A stretch of 64,000 nt of DNA from Streptomyces sp. f51 (GTDB taxonomy: Bacteria; Actinomycetota; Actinomycetes; Streptomycetales; Streptomycetaceae): NCBI RefSeq assembly GCF_037940415.1, contig NZ_CP149798.1, positions 2,786,501-2,850,500 on the forward strand, read 5' to 3'. The stretch's first letter is position 1. Each line of letters begins with the position of its first letter. Positions 1-7,801 of the stretch are shown here, piece by piece. Below the pieces are notes generated by a model, which saw only the letters and a list, made by a program, of their open reading frames with translations, was not told the DNA's origin and made no database searches. Both the position numbers and the translations under genes were made by a program.

Positions 1-905
1 AATCCGAAGGACCACATCGCGTCGGCAAGCGGGATGTCGTTCAGGTCCCAGCCGTCGGGGCCCAGATGCCCCGAGGCCCACCACAGGCCGAAGGCCATCA
101 TCAGGGCCGAGCACGAGATGGCGAGGTAACGCGGGACCTTGGCGAGCATCCCCTCGTGATGGGCGAAGCCGAGGATCCAGCAGCCGCCGTAGACGGCGAA
201 GTCGGTGACCGCGTTGCCGGTCTCGCCGGGGATGGTGACCAGCCCGGTGCCGACCACCGCCGTCACGGCGAGGGGCGCCAGCACGGTCGCCCACGGAGCA
301 CGGCGGAACGCCCACAGCATGAACGGGGACGCGACCACGAACCACAGGTACGCGCGCAGGTACCAGAGCACGCCCGCCCCCTGGACGGCCCAGGTGTCCT
401 CCAGCAGGCCCGACGGGGAGCCGAGATGCCAGGGGAACGGAGGGGCGCCGACCGGGACGACGTAGTTGAGGAGGTCGACCAGGCCCCAGGTGCCGCCGAG
501 GTCGGGGTCCTTCACGGGGTTCCAGCCGGCGAGGAACATCATGGCGAGCGCCACCGCGCCGAACGCCCAGAACGGCGGCAGCAGACGCCGCAGGCGCCCC
601 CGGACCACGCTGAGCGACGGCCGGCTCAGTGAGCGCGCCATCAGGGAGCCCGCCAGCGCGAACATCACGCCCATGGAGGGGAAGACGACCGTCAGCCAGC
701 CCCAGCCGAACAGGTGGTACACGACCACACGGACCAGCGCCATGGAGCGGAGCAGGTCCAGATAGCGGTCACGGCCCGGGCGGCGCGGGGCCGGCTTCCC
801 TTCCTGGCCCGCCTCCGCCTCCGTCTCCGCCCGCGGGTACGGGACCGCAGGTCCGGGGGTCCCCAGGGGCGGAGTCGCCCCCGCCGGGTACTCGTGCGTG
901 GTCAT
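1..905 (-). CDS. Acyltransferase family 3 membrane protein (partial, 3' end outside window)
   Basis: The reading frame on the minus strand starts at ATG 905 and runs off the left edge, giving about 301 visible residues. A short polar N-terminus is followed by RDRYLDLLRSMALVRVVVYHLFGW, typical of acyltransferase-3 (OafA/IcaC-like) proteins, with the conserved Arg and His in and after the first membrane segment. Several further hydrophobic helices follow. This family transfers acetyl, succinyl or similar groups onto extracytoplasmic polysaccharides. The start codon overlaps the stop of the preceding deacetylase/glycosyltransferase gene in an ATGA arrangement (902–905), so the two are probably translationally coupled. 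I infer that it modifies the polymer made by that enzyme, as IcaC does in PNAG operons. The family is clear; the substrate is an inference. Confidence 0.85.
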   Translation of the reverse strand, partial: MTTHEYPAGATPPLGTPGPAVPYPRAETEAEAGQEGKPAPRRPGRDRYLDLLRSMALVRVVVYHLFGWGWLTVVFPSMGVMFALAGSLMARSLSRPSLSVVRGRLRRLLPPFWAFGAVALAMMFLAGWNPVKDPDLGGTWGLVDLLNYVVPVGAPPFPWHLGSPSGLLEDTWAVQGAGVLWYLRAYLWFVVASPFMLWAFRRAPWATVLAPLAVTAVVGTGLVTIPGETGNAVTDFAVYGGCWILGFAHHEGMLAKVPRYLAISCSALMMAFGLWWASGHLGPDGWDLNDIPLADAMWSFG

Positions 906-3139
906 CCGACCGGCCTCCGTTCGTTCCCGGTGTGCGACACCCGCGGCTGCTGCGGGACCGATCCCGGCGCCGCCCCCACGACACCCGTGCGCCGCAGCTT
1001 CTGCCAGCGCAGCCGGCCGCCGGTCAGGGCGGTGATCCAGGACTGGAGCAGGACGACGTACATCAACTGCCGGTAGAGGACCTGCTGGAGGGGGAGCGAG
1101 ATCAGATGGGACATGCGTTCCTTGTCCAGGCGGAAGGCGTACGCCGCGCAGACCGCCTGGATGGTGAGGACGCCGGCCCAGGCGAGGATCGTCCTCCCGG
1201 TCGGGCCGAAGACGACTCCGTACACGAGGAAGATGTCGATCAGGGGCGCGAGGAGCGGGGCCAGGACCATGAACAGGGACACCAGGGGCAGGCCGACCCG
1301 GCCGAAGCGGCCCGACGGGCCCCGTTCGACCAGCGCGCGGCGGTGCTTCCAGATCGCCTGCATGGTGCCGTACGACCAGCGGTAGCGCTGGGACCAGAGC
1401 TGCTGGACGGACTCCGGGGCCTCGGTCCAGGCCCGCGCCCGCTCGGCGTAGACGACGCGCCAGCCGTCGCGGTGGAGGGCCATCGTGACGTCGGTGTCCT
1501 CGGCGAGCGTGTCGTCGCTCATGCCGCCGACGCGCTCCAGGGCCGAGCGGCGGAAGGCGCCGACCGCGCCCGGGATGGTCGGCATGCAGCGCAGGATGTC
1601 GTACATGCGGCGGTCCAGGTTGAAGCCCATCACGTACTCGATGTGCTGCCAGGCGCCGATCAGCGAGTCCCGGTTGCCGACCTTGGCGTTGCCCGCGACC
1701 GCGCCGACCTCGGGGTCGGCGAAGGGCTGGACGAGTTCGCGTACGGTCGCCGGTTCGAAGACGGTGTCGCCGTCCATCATCACGACGATGTCGCAACCGG
1801 CGTTCGCCAGGCCCCGGTTGAGGGCCGCGGGCTTTCCGGCGTTGGCCTGGCGCACGACGCGTACGTTCGGCAGGTCGAGGTCCTCGACGATGCGGGCGGT
1901 GCCGTCGCTCGACCCGTCGTCGATGACGATGATCTCCAGAGGGTGCTCGCTCGCCGCGAGGGAGTTCACGGTGTTCGCGATGCACTTGGCCTCGTTGTAG
2001 GCCGGGACCAGCACCGACACCGTTTCGGTGACCGGGGCCCGGCCCCAGCGGAAGTCCCTGCGGCGGACCCGACGGGCGTGCAGCGCGGAGAGCAGGAGCA
2101 TCATCCCGAAGCGGGCGAAGACCAGCACACCGATGACGGCGACCCCGACGACCAGGACGTCGGTGACCCGCTCCGACGCCTGGACGAGGAAGATCCAGGC
2201 CCGTCCCTTCCACAGGTCGAGGCCGGTCACCGGGGTGTTGGCGCTCGGCGCGTCGAGCGCCTCGGTGAGGTTCTCGAACGCGTAGCCTTGCCGCTGGAGT
2301 CGGGGAATGAACTCGGCCAGCGCCTGCACGGTCTGGTGGCGGTCGCCGCCCGAGTCGTGCATCAGGACGACTGCGCCCTTGCCGCCCTTGGGCGCGGCCC
2401 GGCGGATGATCTCCTCGACGCCCGGCTTCTGCCAGTCCTCGCTGTCGGTGTTGTTGACGACGGTGATGTAGCCGCGGGTTCCGACGTACTGCGTGACCGG
2501 CCAGGACTTGTCGTCCATGGCGTCGGCGAAGGAGGAGTACGGGGGACGGAAGAGGGAGCTGCGAATGCCCGCCGCCCCCTCCAACGCCAGCTGGCTCTGC
2601 GACAGTTCCCAGTCGATACGGCTCTTGGACTGGTACGACAGGTCGGGGTGGCTGAAGGTGTGCAGGCCGACCTCGTGGCCCTCCTTCACCATCCGTTCGA
2701 CGAGATCCGGGTAGCGCGAGGCCATGGCTCCGGTGACGAAGAAGACGGCGTGGGCGTGGTTCGCCTTCAGGACGTCCAGGACCTTGGGGGTCCAGGTCGG
2801 GTCCGGTCCGTCGTCGAAGGTGAGGACGAGACGGTGGTCCGGGACGCCGAGGCTGGTCGCGCGGCCGCTGCGGGTGTCGATGACCGGGCCGCCGTCGAGG
2901 ATCTTCTCCGGCACCTTGTCCGTGCCCGCCTCGGGCCGGACGCGGTGGTCGGCGAGGATCTCGGTGTGCACGTAGCCGCGCAGCATGAGCATCGCGACCA
3001 TCGCGACCAGGACGAGGAGGGGCAGCAGGAGGCGCATGGGCAGGCGGCGGCGCCGGGCGTCCCGGCCCCGCCGCGCGGTGGCTGCGGGGCGGGTTCCCGG
3101 CGTGACGGGCGACGGCCCGTGGCGGCTGGTGCGGGACAT
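902..3139 (-). CDS. matB: Bifunctional polysaccharide deacetylase / family 2 glycosyltransferase (MatB-like)
   Basis: This 745-residue fusion has a basic cytoplasmic N-terminus, a membrane helix at about 37–54, and a NodB/CE4 deacetylase domain. The domain shows TFDDGPDP (107–114), HTFSH (160–164) and RPPY (198–201), the usual catalytic and metal-ligand motifs. A membrane segment near 325–352 leads into a GT2 synthase domain. That domain has VLVPAYNEA (377–385), MDGDT (455–459), the ED pair at 547–548 and QRYRW (584–588), the hallmark of processive synthases. Hydrophobic helices close the protein. The architecture equals a PgaB/IcaB deacetylase fused to PgaC/IcaA. In Streptomyces, matB encodes such a protein and is linked to an adhesive PNAG-like polymer and pellet formation. 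The position between a MatA-like gene and, further away, ssrA/smpB fits that locus. The polymer identity is inferred. Confidence 0.88.
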   Translation of the reverse strand: MSRTSRHGPSPVTPGTRPAATARRGRDARRRRLPMRLLLPLLVLVAMVAMLMLRGYVHTEILADHRVRPEAGTDKVPEKILDGGPVIDTRSGRATSLGVPDHRLVLTFDDGPDPTWTPKVLDVLKANHAHAVFFVTGAMASRYPDLVERMVKEGHEVGLHTFSHPDLSYQSKSRIDWELSQSQLALEGAAGIRSSLFRPPYSSFADAMDDKSWPVTQYVGTRGYITVVNNTDSEDWQKPGVEEIIRRAAPKGGKGAVVLMHDSGGDRHQTVQALAEFIPRLQRQGYAFENLTEALDAPSANTPVTGLDLWKGRAWIFLVQASERVTDVLVVGVAVIGVLVFARFGMMLLLSALHARRVRRRDFRWGRAPVTETVSVLVPAYNEAKCIANTVNSLAASEHPLEIIVIDDGSSDGTARIVEDLDLPNVRVVRQANAGKPAALNRGLANAGCDIVVMMDGDTVFEPATVRELVQPFADPEVGAVAGNAKVGNRDSLIGAWQHIEYVMGFNLDRRMYDILRCMPTIPGAVGAFRRSALERVGGMSDDTLAEDTDVTMALHRDGWRVVYAERARAWTEAPESVQQLWSQRYRWSYGTMQAIWKHRRALVERGPSGRFGRVGLPLVSLFMVLAPLLAPLIDIFLVYGVVFGPTGRTILAWAGVLTIQAVCAAYAFRLDKERMSHLISLPLQQVLYRQLMYVVLLQSWITALTGGRLRWQKLRRTGVVGAAPGSVPQQPRVSHTGNERRPVG

Positions 3140-3292
3140 CAGAAACGGTTCTCCGGGAGCGAGAGGGAGCGTGCGTACGGGGAACCGAGGGATCCGGGCC
3201 CCGTCGTGAACGGGCCGCGCACGAACTGCGCCGCCGCTCCGGGCGCGGTGGCGGAGTCCTGGTCCTGCCAGGCGTCCGCGCGCCGGCGGAGG

Positions 3293-4375
3293 TCACCCAT
3301 TCGGTGCGGCCCCCGCCCCGGGGGCGCCCGTGGCGCCCGTGCTCTCCGTGGGGGCGGGCGAGCCGGGAGAGGTCGTCGTGGCGGAGGCCGAGGGCTGGCC
3401 GTCCGGGGAGGTGGACGGCTTGGGCCCGGGGCCCGGGGCCTTGGTGCTGACACCGGGTTTCGGCTTCTTCGTCGCCGGCGTGCTGGGCTCGGGGGTGCCG
3501 GACGCGCCCGCGGCCGAGGCGCTCGCCGAGGCGCCCGCCTTCGCGGACCTGGTGGGCGAGGGTGTCGTTCCGTCGGCGGCCCTGGCCGTGCTGCCGGGTG
3601 CGGGTACCGCGCCCTTGCCGGCCGGGTTCACCGACTGCGTGGGCAGGGTCGAGGTCTCGACCTGCCCGGCGGGCGTGTCCTCCTCCTGGCCCGGTACCGG
3701 CAGCCAGGGCGCGTTCGAGTTGCCCGACAGGAGCGTGGCGACGATCACGACGGCGTAGACCGCGCAGGCCGCGGCGACGAGCATGCCGAGGCGGCGGAAG
3801 CGGCGGCTGCGGCGGCCGGACGCGTCGACGAAGACCGGGCGGTCCGCGATCTCGGCGGCCGTGGAGAGGTCGTGGCCCGGCGGATCGGGCCGGTCCTCGG
3901 GCCCGGAGTCCACGCCGTCGAGCCGGATGACGACCTCGTGCGGGTCGCCGTCGTCCGCCGTCTCGCCCCGGTTCCTCCGGGAGGAGGACAGCCGAAGGGT
4001 GCGGTCCGGCGCCTCGCCTTCGAGCAGATCGGTCGCCGACCCGCCGCCGCCCAGGGGCGATCCGCCCCCGAGGGGCGGTCCGTCGCCGGAGGCCGACCCG
4101 CGCCCGGAGGCCGGTGCGCCGCGGAGGAAGGGCCGTGTCGAGGACGTACGGGTGAAGGGCCACGGACTGGCCGTCGCCCTGCCTCCGGAGGACGGCCGCG
4201 CCCCCGGCTCACCCCCGGACGCCGGACCCCTCTCGGGCCGACGGCCGCTGGACACTCCCGTCTCCGCCACGCGACCGACGAGCAGCTCGGTCTCCGGCTC
4301 CGGGATTCGCTCGGGACGTCCGCCGTTTGCTCGCTCGGCGCGTTCCCCACGCTCAGGACTGATGCCAACTCCCAT
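3293..4375 (-). CDS. matA: Single-pass membrane protein with Pro/Ser/Thr-rich outer region, MatA-like
   Basis: The 360-residue product starts at ATG 4375; an in-frame extension to 4633 looks non-coding. About 190 disordered Gly/Ser/Pro/Arg-rich residues precede a basic stretch (RRSRRFRR) and one membrane helix at about 196–216. An extracytoplasmic region of about 140 residues rich in Pro, Ser, Thr and Ala follows. No catalytic domain is recognisable. The gene lies 153 bases upstream of the deacetylase/synthase gene on the same strand, matching the matA–matB order of Streptomyces, where MatA is also a membrane protein of unclear role. It might be an accessory or wall-spanning factor for polymer export. 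The symbol rests on position rather than on sequence I can recall, so it is tentative. Confidence 0.6.
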   Translation of the reverse strand: MGVGISPERGERAERANGGRPERIPEPETELLVGRVAETGVSSGRRPERGPASGGEPGARPSSGGRATASPWPFTRTSSTRPFLRGAPASGRGSASGDGPPLGGGSPLGGGGSATDLLEGEAPDRTLRLSSSRRNRGETADDGDPHEVVIRLDGVDSGPEDRPDPPGHDLSTAAEIADRPVFVDASGRRSRRFRRLGMLVAAACAVYAVVIVATLLSGNSNAPWLPVPGQEEDTPAGQVETSTLPTQSVNPAGKGAVPAPGSTARAADGTTPSPTRSAKAGASASASAAGASGTPEPSTPATKKPKPGVSTKAPGPGPKPSTSPDGQPSASATTTSPGSPAPTESTGATGAPGAGAAPNG

Positions 4376-4684
4376 TTCCGGCCATGAAAATCGCTCTGCC
4401 GGGCGTCCGCCGGGCGCACGACGCCCCGACTTGTCGCCCCGGTGACGGGTCGGCCCGAAAGCTGTCCGACTGATCGTTTTTCCACTCAGCCGGTTGGGCG
4501 TCTTTCCGCCAGTTACCTGCGCGCACGTGCATCCCCTCACGGGACGGTTCACGACGGCGCGACGACTCCGGGCAAATGCTGCCGATACCGCCTGGACCGG
4601 GCCCCCGCCCGTCCCAAACGCCCCCAATATCACATCGCGCCCGGACGCAGAATGTAGCGCACATGGGGACGCGTGCGTTACGAC
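4376..4684. other. Intergenic region upstream of matA-like gene
   Basis: About 309 bases separate the end of the LysR gene from the matA-like start, both on the minus strand. The sequence should carry the promoter of the mat module. Its 4600–4690 part is noticeably less GC-rich. I see only a weak inverted repeat (CGTGC…GCACG near 4670–4690) overlapping the LysR stop. No convincing gene, -35/-10 pair or strong terminator was found. Confidence 0.4.
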
Positions 4685-5677
4685 TTATGCACGGGGAGTG
4701 AAGACGAGGGCGTCCGTGGCTGGAATCCACCCTTCCCGGGGACTCAGTAGCCACTCTTCTTCGCTCGCGAGTTCGGCCGCGGCCCGTATGAGCGCATCCA
4801 CCCCGGGATGGACAAGTCCCTTGCGCCACACCAGTGACACCGGCGACAGGGGAACGGGGTCGATCAGCGGCCTCGACACCGAACCGGGCATGGCCGGAAA
4901 CTCCACCACCGCGAGCACCGGATTCCGCCGCTTCGCCATGATCCGCCGGAACTCCTCGGCTCCGACCGCCACCGGCGCGGGTGACGCGAGTCTGATGCCC
5001 CGTCCCTCGAACAGGTGACGTGCCAGGTCGGTCCACTCCAGGGTCCGCGGGTTCCCCGCCCCCGCGTACACGGTCTCGCCGGCGAGCGCGGCCAGCGGAA
5101 CCGCGTCCAGGGCGGCGAGGTGATGGTCCTCCGGCAGGACGACGGCCATCGGTTCGTAGCGCACGAGCCGCTGCTCAAGACGGGCCCGGACGGCGGGGTC
5201 GAGTCCCGCGAACCGGCCGAACGACACGTCGAGCCGGCCGGCCAGGATGTCCGCCGCCGCACCCGTGAGCCCGCTCTCGTAACGGGCCATCAGTTCGCTG
5301 CCGGGGGCGAGGGAGCGGGCCCGGTCGAGGACGCGGCTGGAGACCAGACCGGCGGTGTTGACGTCGACGAGCAGCGGCCTCTCCTCGCCGCCGGGCCGGT
5401 CGAAGGCGTCGAGGAGCGCGTCGTGGGCCTCCAGCACCCGGCGCGCGTACGGCAGCAGCCGCTCGGCGTCCACCGTCGGCGTCACCTGCCGGGTCGTCCG
5501 TACGAACAGCTCCGCCCCGAGTTCGCGCTCGAGCCGCCGGATGTCACGGCTCAGGGACTGCTGGGCGACATACAGGCGGGCGGCGGCCCGGGTGAAGTGC
5601 AGTTCCTCGGCGACCGCGAGGAATGCGCGCAGCAGACGGAGGTCCAGGTGACCGGGAAAGGGGCGTTGACCAGGCAT
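4685..5677 (-). CDS. LysR-family transcriptional regulator
   Basis: The 330-residue protein begins with a classic LysR winged helix-turn-helix at about residues 8–68, containing LRAFLAVAEELHFTRAAARL and the recognition-helix segment SLSRDIRRLERELG. A LysR substrate-binding domain follows (about 95–300). The length is normal. It is divergent from an MFS transporter gene 83 bases away, the usual arrangement in which a LysR protein controls the neighbouring transporter in response to a small-molecule co-inducer. The ligand cannot be predicted. An inverted repeat in the shared intergenic region is a candidate binding site. Confidence 0.92.
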   Translation of the reverse strand: MPGQRPFPGHLDLRLLRAFLAVAEELHFTRAAARLYVAQQSLSRDIRRLERELGAELFVRTTRQVTPTVDAERLLPYARRVLEAHDALLDAFDRPGGEERPLLVDVNTAGLVSSRVLDRARSLAPGSELMARYESGLTGAAADILAGRLDVSFGRFAGLDPAVRARLEQRLVRYEPMAVVLPEDHHLAALDAVPLAALAGETVYAGAGNPRTLEWTDLARHLFEGRGIRLASPAPVAVGAEEFRRIMAKRRNPVLAVVEFPAMPGSVSRPLIDPVPLSPVSLVWRKGLVHPGVDALIRAAAELASEEEWLLSPREGWIPATDALVFTPRA

Positions 5678-5684
5678 CGGGTGA

Positions 5685-5722
5685 ACCTACAACGCGGATG
5701 CGTGAATCGCGACGGAGTAGGT
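5685..5722. promoter_or_regulatory. Candidate LysR binding site (inverted repeat)
   Basis: ACCTAC (5685–5690) and GTAGGT (5717–5722) form a perfect 6-base inverted repeat in the short gap between the divergent lysR and MFS genes. LysR proteins often bind interrupted dyads in such positions, but this spacing (26 bases) is longer than the usual T-N11-A box, so the call is weak. Confidence 0.3.
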
Positions 5723-5760
5723 GTTGGACCGCTCGCGGGACGGCGGGCGACGGTTCACCC

Positions 5761-7584
5761 ATGTCACCGTTCACCCCGTACCGCCGTCTGTTCGCGCTGC
5801 CCGGCACGCGTGCCTTCACCCTCGGCAACCTCGTCGCCCGGCTGCCCATGGGCATGTTCAGCGTGAGCGCGGTCATCATGATCGCCGGCGCCCGGGGCTC
5901 GTACGCGCTCGCCGGCGCCGTCACCGCGACGGGTCTGGCCGCGACGGCCGTGGTCGCCCCCTGGACCGCGCGGCTCGTCGACCGGTACGGGCAGGCCCGG
6001 GTGGCCGTGCCCGCCACGGCCTTCGCGCTGCTCGGCGGGACCGGGCTGGTGGCGTGCGTGCGCTTCGGCGCGCCCGACTGGGCCCTGTTCGCCGCGTACG
6101 CCGCCACCGCCACGACCCCCAACACCGGCGGGATGTCCCGTGCGCGCTGGGCCCATCTCCTGCGGGGGGACGCGGCGGCGCTGCACACCGCGAACTCCTT
6201 CGAGCAGGCCGTGGACGAGCTGTGCTTCATGCTGGGCCCGGTCCTGGCGGCCTTCCTCTGCGGGGCGCTCTCCCCGGAGGCGGGGATGCTCGTGGGGTGC
6301 GCGCTGCTGATGACGGGGGTGCTGCTCTTCACCGCCCAGCGTTCGACGCAGCCGCCGCCCCGGCCGGCCACGGTCTCCGGGTCGCCCGTGCTCGCGCCCG
6401 GAATGCCTCCGCTGCTCCTCTCCTTCCTCGCCACCGGCGCGGTGTTCGGGGCGATGGAGGTGGCGACGATCGCGTTCGCGGACGAGCGGGGGCACAAGTC
6501 CGCCGCGGGCGTGGTGCTCGCCCTCCAGGCGGCCGGGTCGTGCGTGGCGGGTCTGGTGTTCGGCGCGATGCGGCGGGGTGCGCCGTTCGACGCCGACACC
6601 GACGCGCGCGCCGCGCGGCGGTACGCGGTGTGCGTCGGCGCCATGGCGGTTCTGCTGACGCTGCCCCTGCTCGCCGTCCGGCTCACCGGATCGCTCACGG
6701 TTCTCGCGGGGGCGCTGCTCGTGGCCGGCATGGCGACCGCTCCGACGATGGTCACCGGTATGACGCTGGTCCAGCGGCGGACGCCCGAGGGCCGGCTGAA
6801 CGAGGGCATGACGCTCGCGGTGACCGGCCTGCTGGGCGGGATAGCCGGGGGCTCGGCGGCGGGCGGATGGATGGTGGAGCACCTGTCGCCGGCCGCCGGT
6901 TACGCGGTCCCGGTCGCGGCGGCGACGACCGCACTGGCCGTCGCCACCCTGGGCGCGAGGCAGGCGACGAGCACCGGGAGGGGCGCAGCCGCGAGCACAG
7001 GCGCAGAGATGGGGACGGGGACTGGCACGGGCGCAGCCGCAGGCACAGACGCAGGGATGGGGACGGGGACTGGCACGGGTGCAGCCGCAGGCACAGGCGC
7101 AGGGATGGGGACGGGGACTGGCACAGTCACAGGCATAGGCCCAGCCACGGGCGCAGCCGCAAGCGCAGGCACGGGCACGGTCGTGGCCTCAGGCACGGTC
7201 GAAGCCGCAGGCGCGGGCGCAGCCGCGAGCACAGGCACGGCCGCAGGCACGAGCACGAGCACGGCCGCAGGCACGAGCACGAGCACGGCCGCAGGCACGA
7301 GCACGAGCACGGGCACGGCCGCAGGCACGAGCACGAGCACGGGCACGGCCGCAGGCACGAGCACGAGCACGGGCACGGCCGCAGGCACGAGCACGAGCAC
7401 GGGCACGGCCGCAGGCACGAGCACGAGCACGGCCGCAGGCACGGGCACGGGCGCAGGCACGGGCACGAGCACGGGCGCAGCCTCAAGCGCAGGCACGAGC
7501 ACGGCCGCAGGCGCAGCCGCAAGCACCAGCACGGACGCGGGGACTTCCGGGCTTCGGGAACGGCAGGTCGAACCCGTCCGGTGA
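5761..7584 (+). CDS. MFS transporter with long low-complexity Ala/Gly/Thr/Ser tail
   Basis: Start ATG 5761 is preferred because the product opens directly into a hydrophobic transporter core (MSPFTPYRRLFALPGTRAFTLGN). An in-frame start at 5623 would overlap the lysR coding region. Residues 1 to about 400 form an MFS core with about 12 hydrophobic helices. Motif-A-like DRYGQARVAV follows the second helix, and GGIAGGSAAGGWMVEHLSPAAGY sits near the end of the core. From about residue 400 to 607 the protein is an unusual tail of Ala, Gly, Thr and Ser with few other residues, encoded by tandem DNA repeats. Such a tail is foreign to the family and faces the cytoplasm if the topology is standard. 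Export of a drug or metabolite is likely given the divergent LysR gene. The substrate is unknown. Confidence 0.85.
   Translation: MSPFTPYRRLFALPGTRAFTLGNLVARLPMGMFSVSAVIMIAGARGSYALAGAVTATGLAATAVVAPWTARLVDRYGQARVAVPATAFALLGGTGLVACVRFGAPDWALFAAYAATATTPNTGGMSRARWAHLLRGDAAALHTANSFEQAVDELCFMLGPVLAAFLCGALSPEAGMLVGCALLMTGVLLFTAQRSTQPPPRPATVSGSPVLAPGMPPLLLSFLATGAVFGAMEVATIAFADERGHKSAAGVVLALQAAGSCVAGLVFGAMRRGAPFDADTDARAARRYAVCVGAMAVLLTLPLLAVRLTGSLTVLAGALLVAGMATAPTMVTGMTLVQRRTPEGRLNEGMTLAVTGLLGGIAGGSAAGGWMVEHLSPAAGYAVPVAAATTALAVATLGARQATSTGRGAAASTGAEMGTGTGTGAAAGTDAGMGTGTGTGAAAGTGAGMGTGTGTVTGIGPATGAAASAGTGTVVASGTVEAAGAGAAASTGTAAGTSTSTAAGTSTSTAAGTSTSTGTAAGTSTSTGTAAGTSTSTGTAAGTSTSTGTAAGTSTSTAAGTGTGAGTGTSTGAASSAGTSTAAGAAASTSTDAGTSGLRERQVEPVR
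6985..7545 (+). repeat. Degenerate-to-perfect tandem repeats inside the MFS gene
   Basis: The DNA is built from variants of GGCACG, GCAGGCACG and GAGCACGAGCACG. Between about 7240 and 7440 the array becomes nearly perfect, with 24-base units (core ACGGCCGCAGGCACGAGC) passing into 30-base units that add GGGCAC, at least four in a row. Because the unit lengths are multiples of six, expansion or contraction stays in frame and changes only the length of the tail. The repeats also keep neighbouring frames open, which creates several spurious reading frames here. Confidence 0.85.
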
Positions 7585-7678
7585 GCTCCCCTTGGGTCCC
7601 TTGGTCCCCTTGGTCCGCCCGTGCACACGCTCCGCCGTCCGGCCTGTCGAACCCCGTCCACCATTCCGGTCCAACCCA

Positions 7679-7763
7679 TTGACCTGTCCGCGGCGCCCGC
7701 CTACCTTCCCCCGTCGAAGCGCTTCGACGTCCCGCATCGAATCGATTCGACGAGCGATGCGGG
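7679..7763 (+). promoter_or_regulatory. Promoter with overlapping LacI-type operators for the sugar operon
   Basis: TTGACC (7679–7684) and TACCTT (7702–7707) are separated by 17 bases, a good vegetative-type promoter. The expected transcription start, near 7714, falls inside a perfect 18-base palindrome, CGTCGAAGCGCTTCGACG (7712–7729), with a CG centre typical of LacI-family operators. Just downstream, TCGAATCGATTCGA (7737–7750) is a second palindrome nested in a longer dyad, CCCGCATCG (7731–7739) with CGATGCGGG (7755–7763). The LacI-family gene at the end of the operon is the obvious candidate repressor. Confidence 0.7.
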
Positions 7764-7801
7764 ACGGCCCGATTCCCATCCAACTCCTCTGGAGGCAGTG
7801 G

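Noticed and set aside
629-4387. Plus-strand open frame of about 1250 codons across the mat genes
   Set aside because: It runs antisense to the acyltransferase, MatB-like and MatA-like genes, which carry clear domains on the minus strand. The antisense product is low-complexity.
5623-5760. Upstream start for the MFS transporter
   Set aside because: It would overlap the divergent lysR start and add a polar arginine-rich stretch before the first helix.
7240-7440. Regular repeats that could suggest a CRISPR array
   Set aside because: There are no unique spacers. The units abut directly, lie within a coding frame and encode a simple Ala/Gly/Thr/Ser tail. No cas genes are present.
6900-7679. Alternative frames through the MFS repeats giving His/Glu-rich or Val/Leu/Pro-rich proteins
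   Set aside because: These follow from the repeat composition in other frames. Only the MFS frame continues from a genuine upstream domain.
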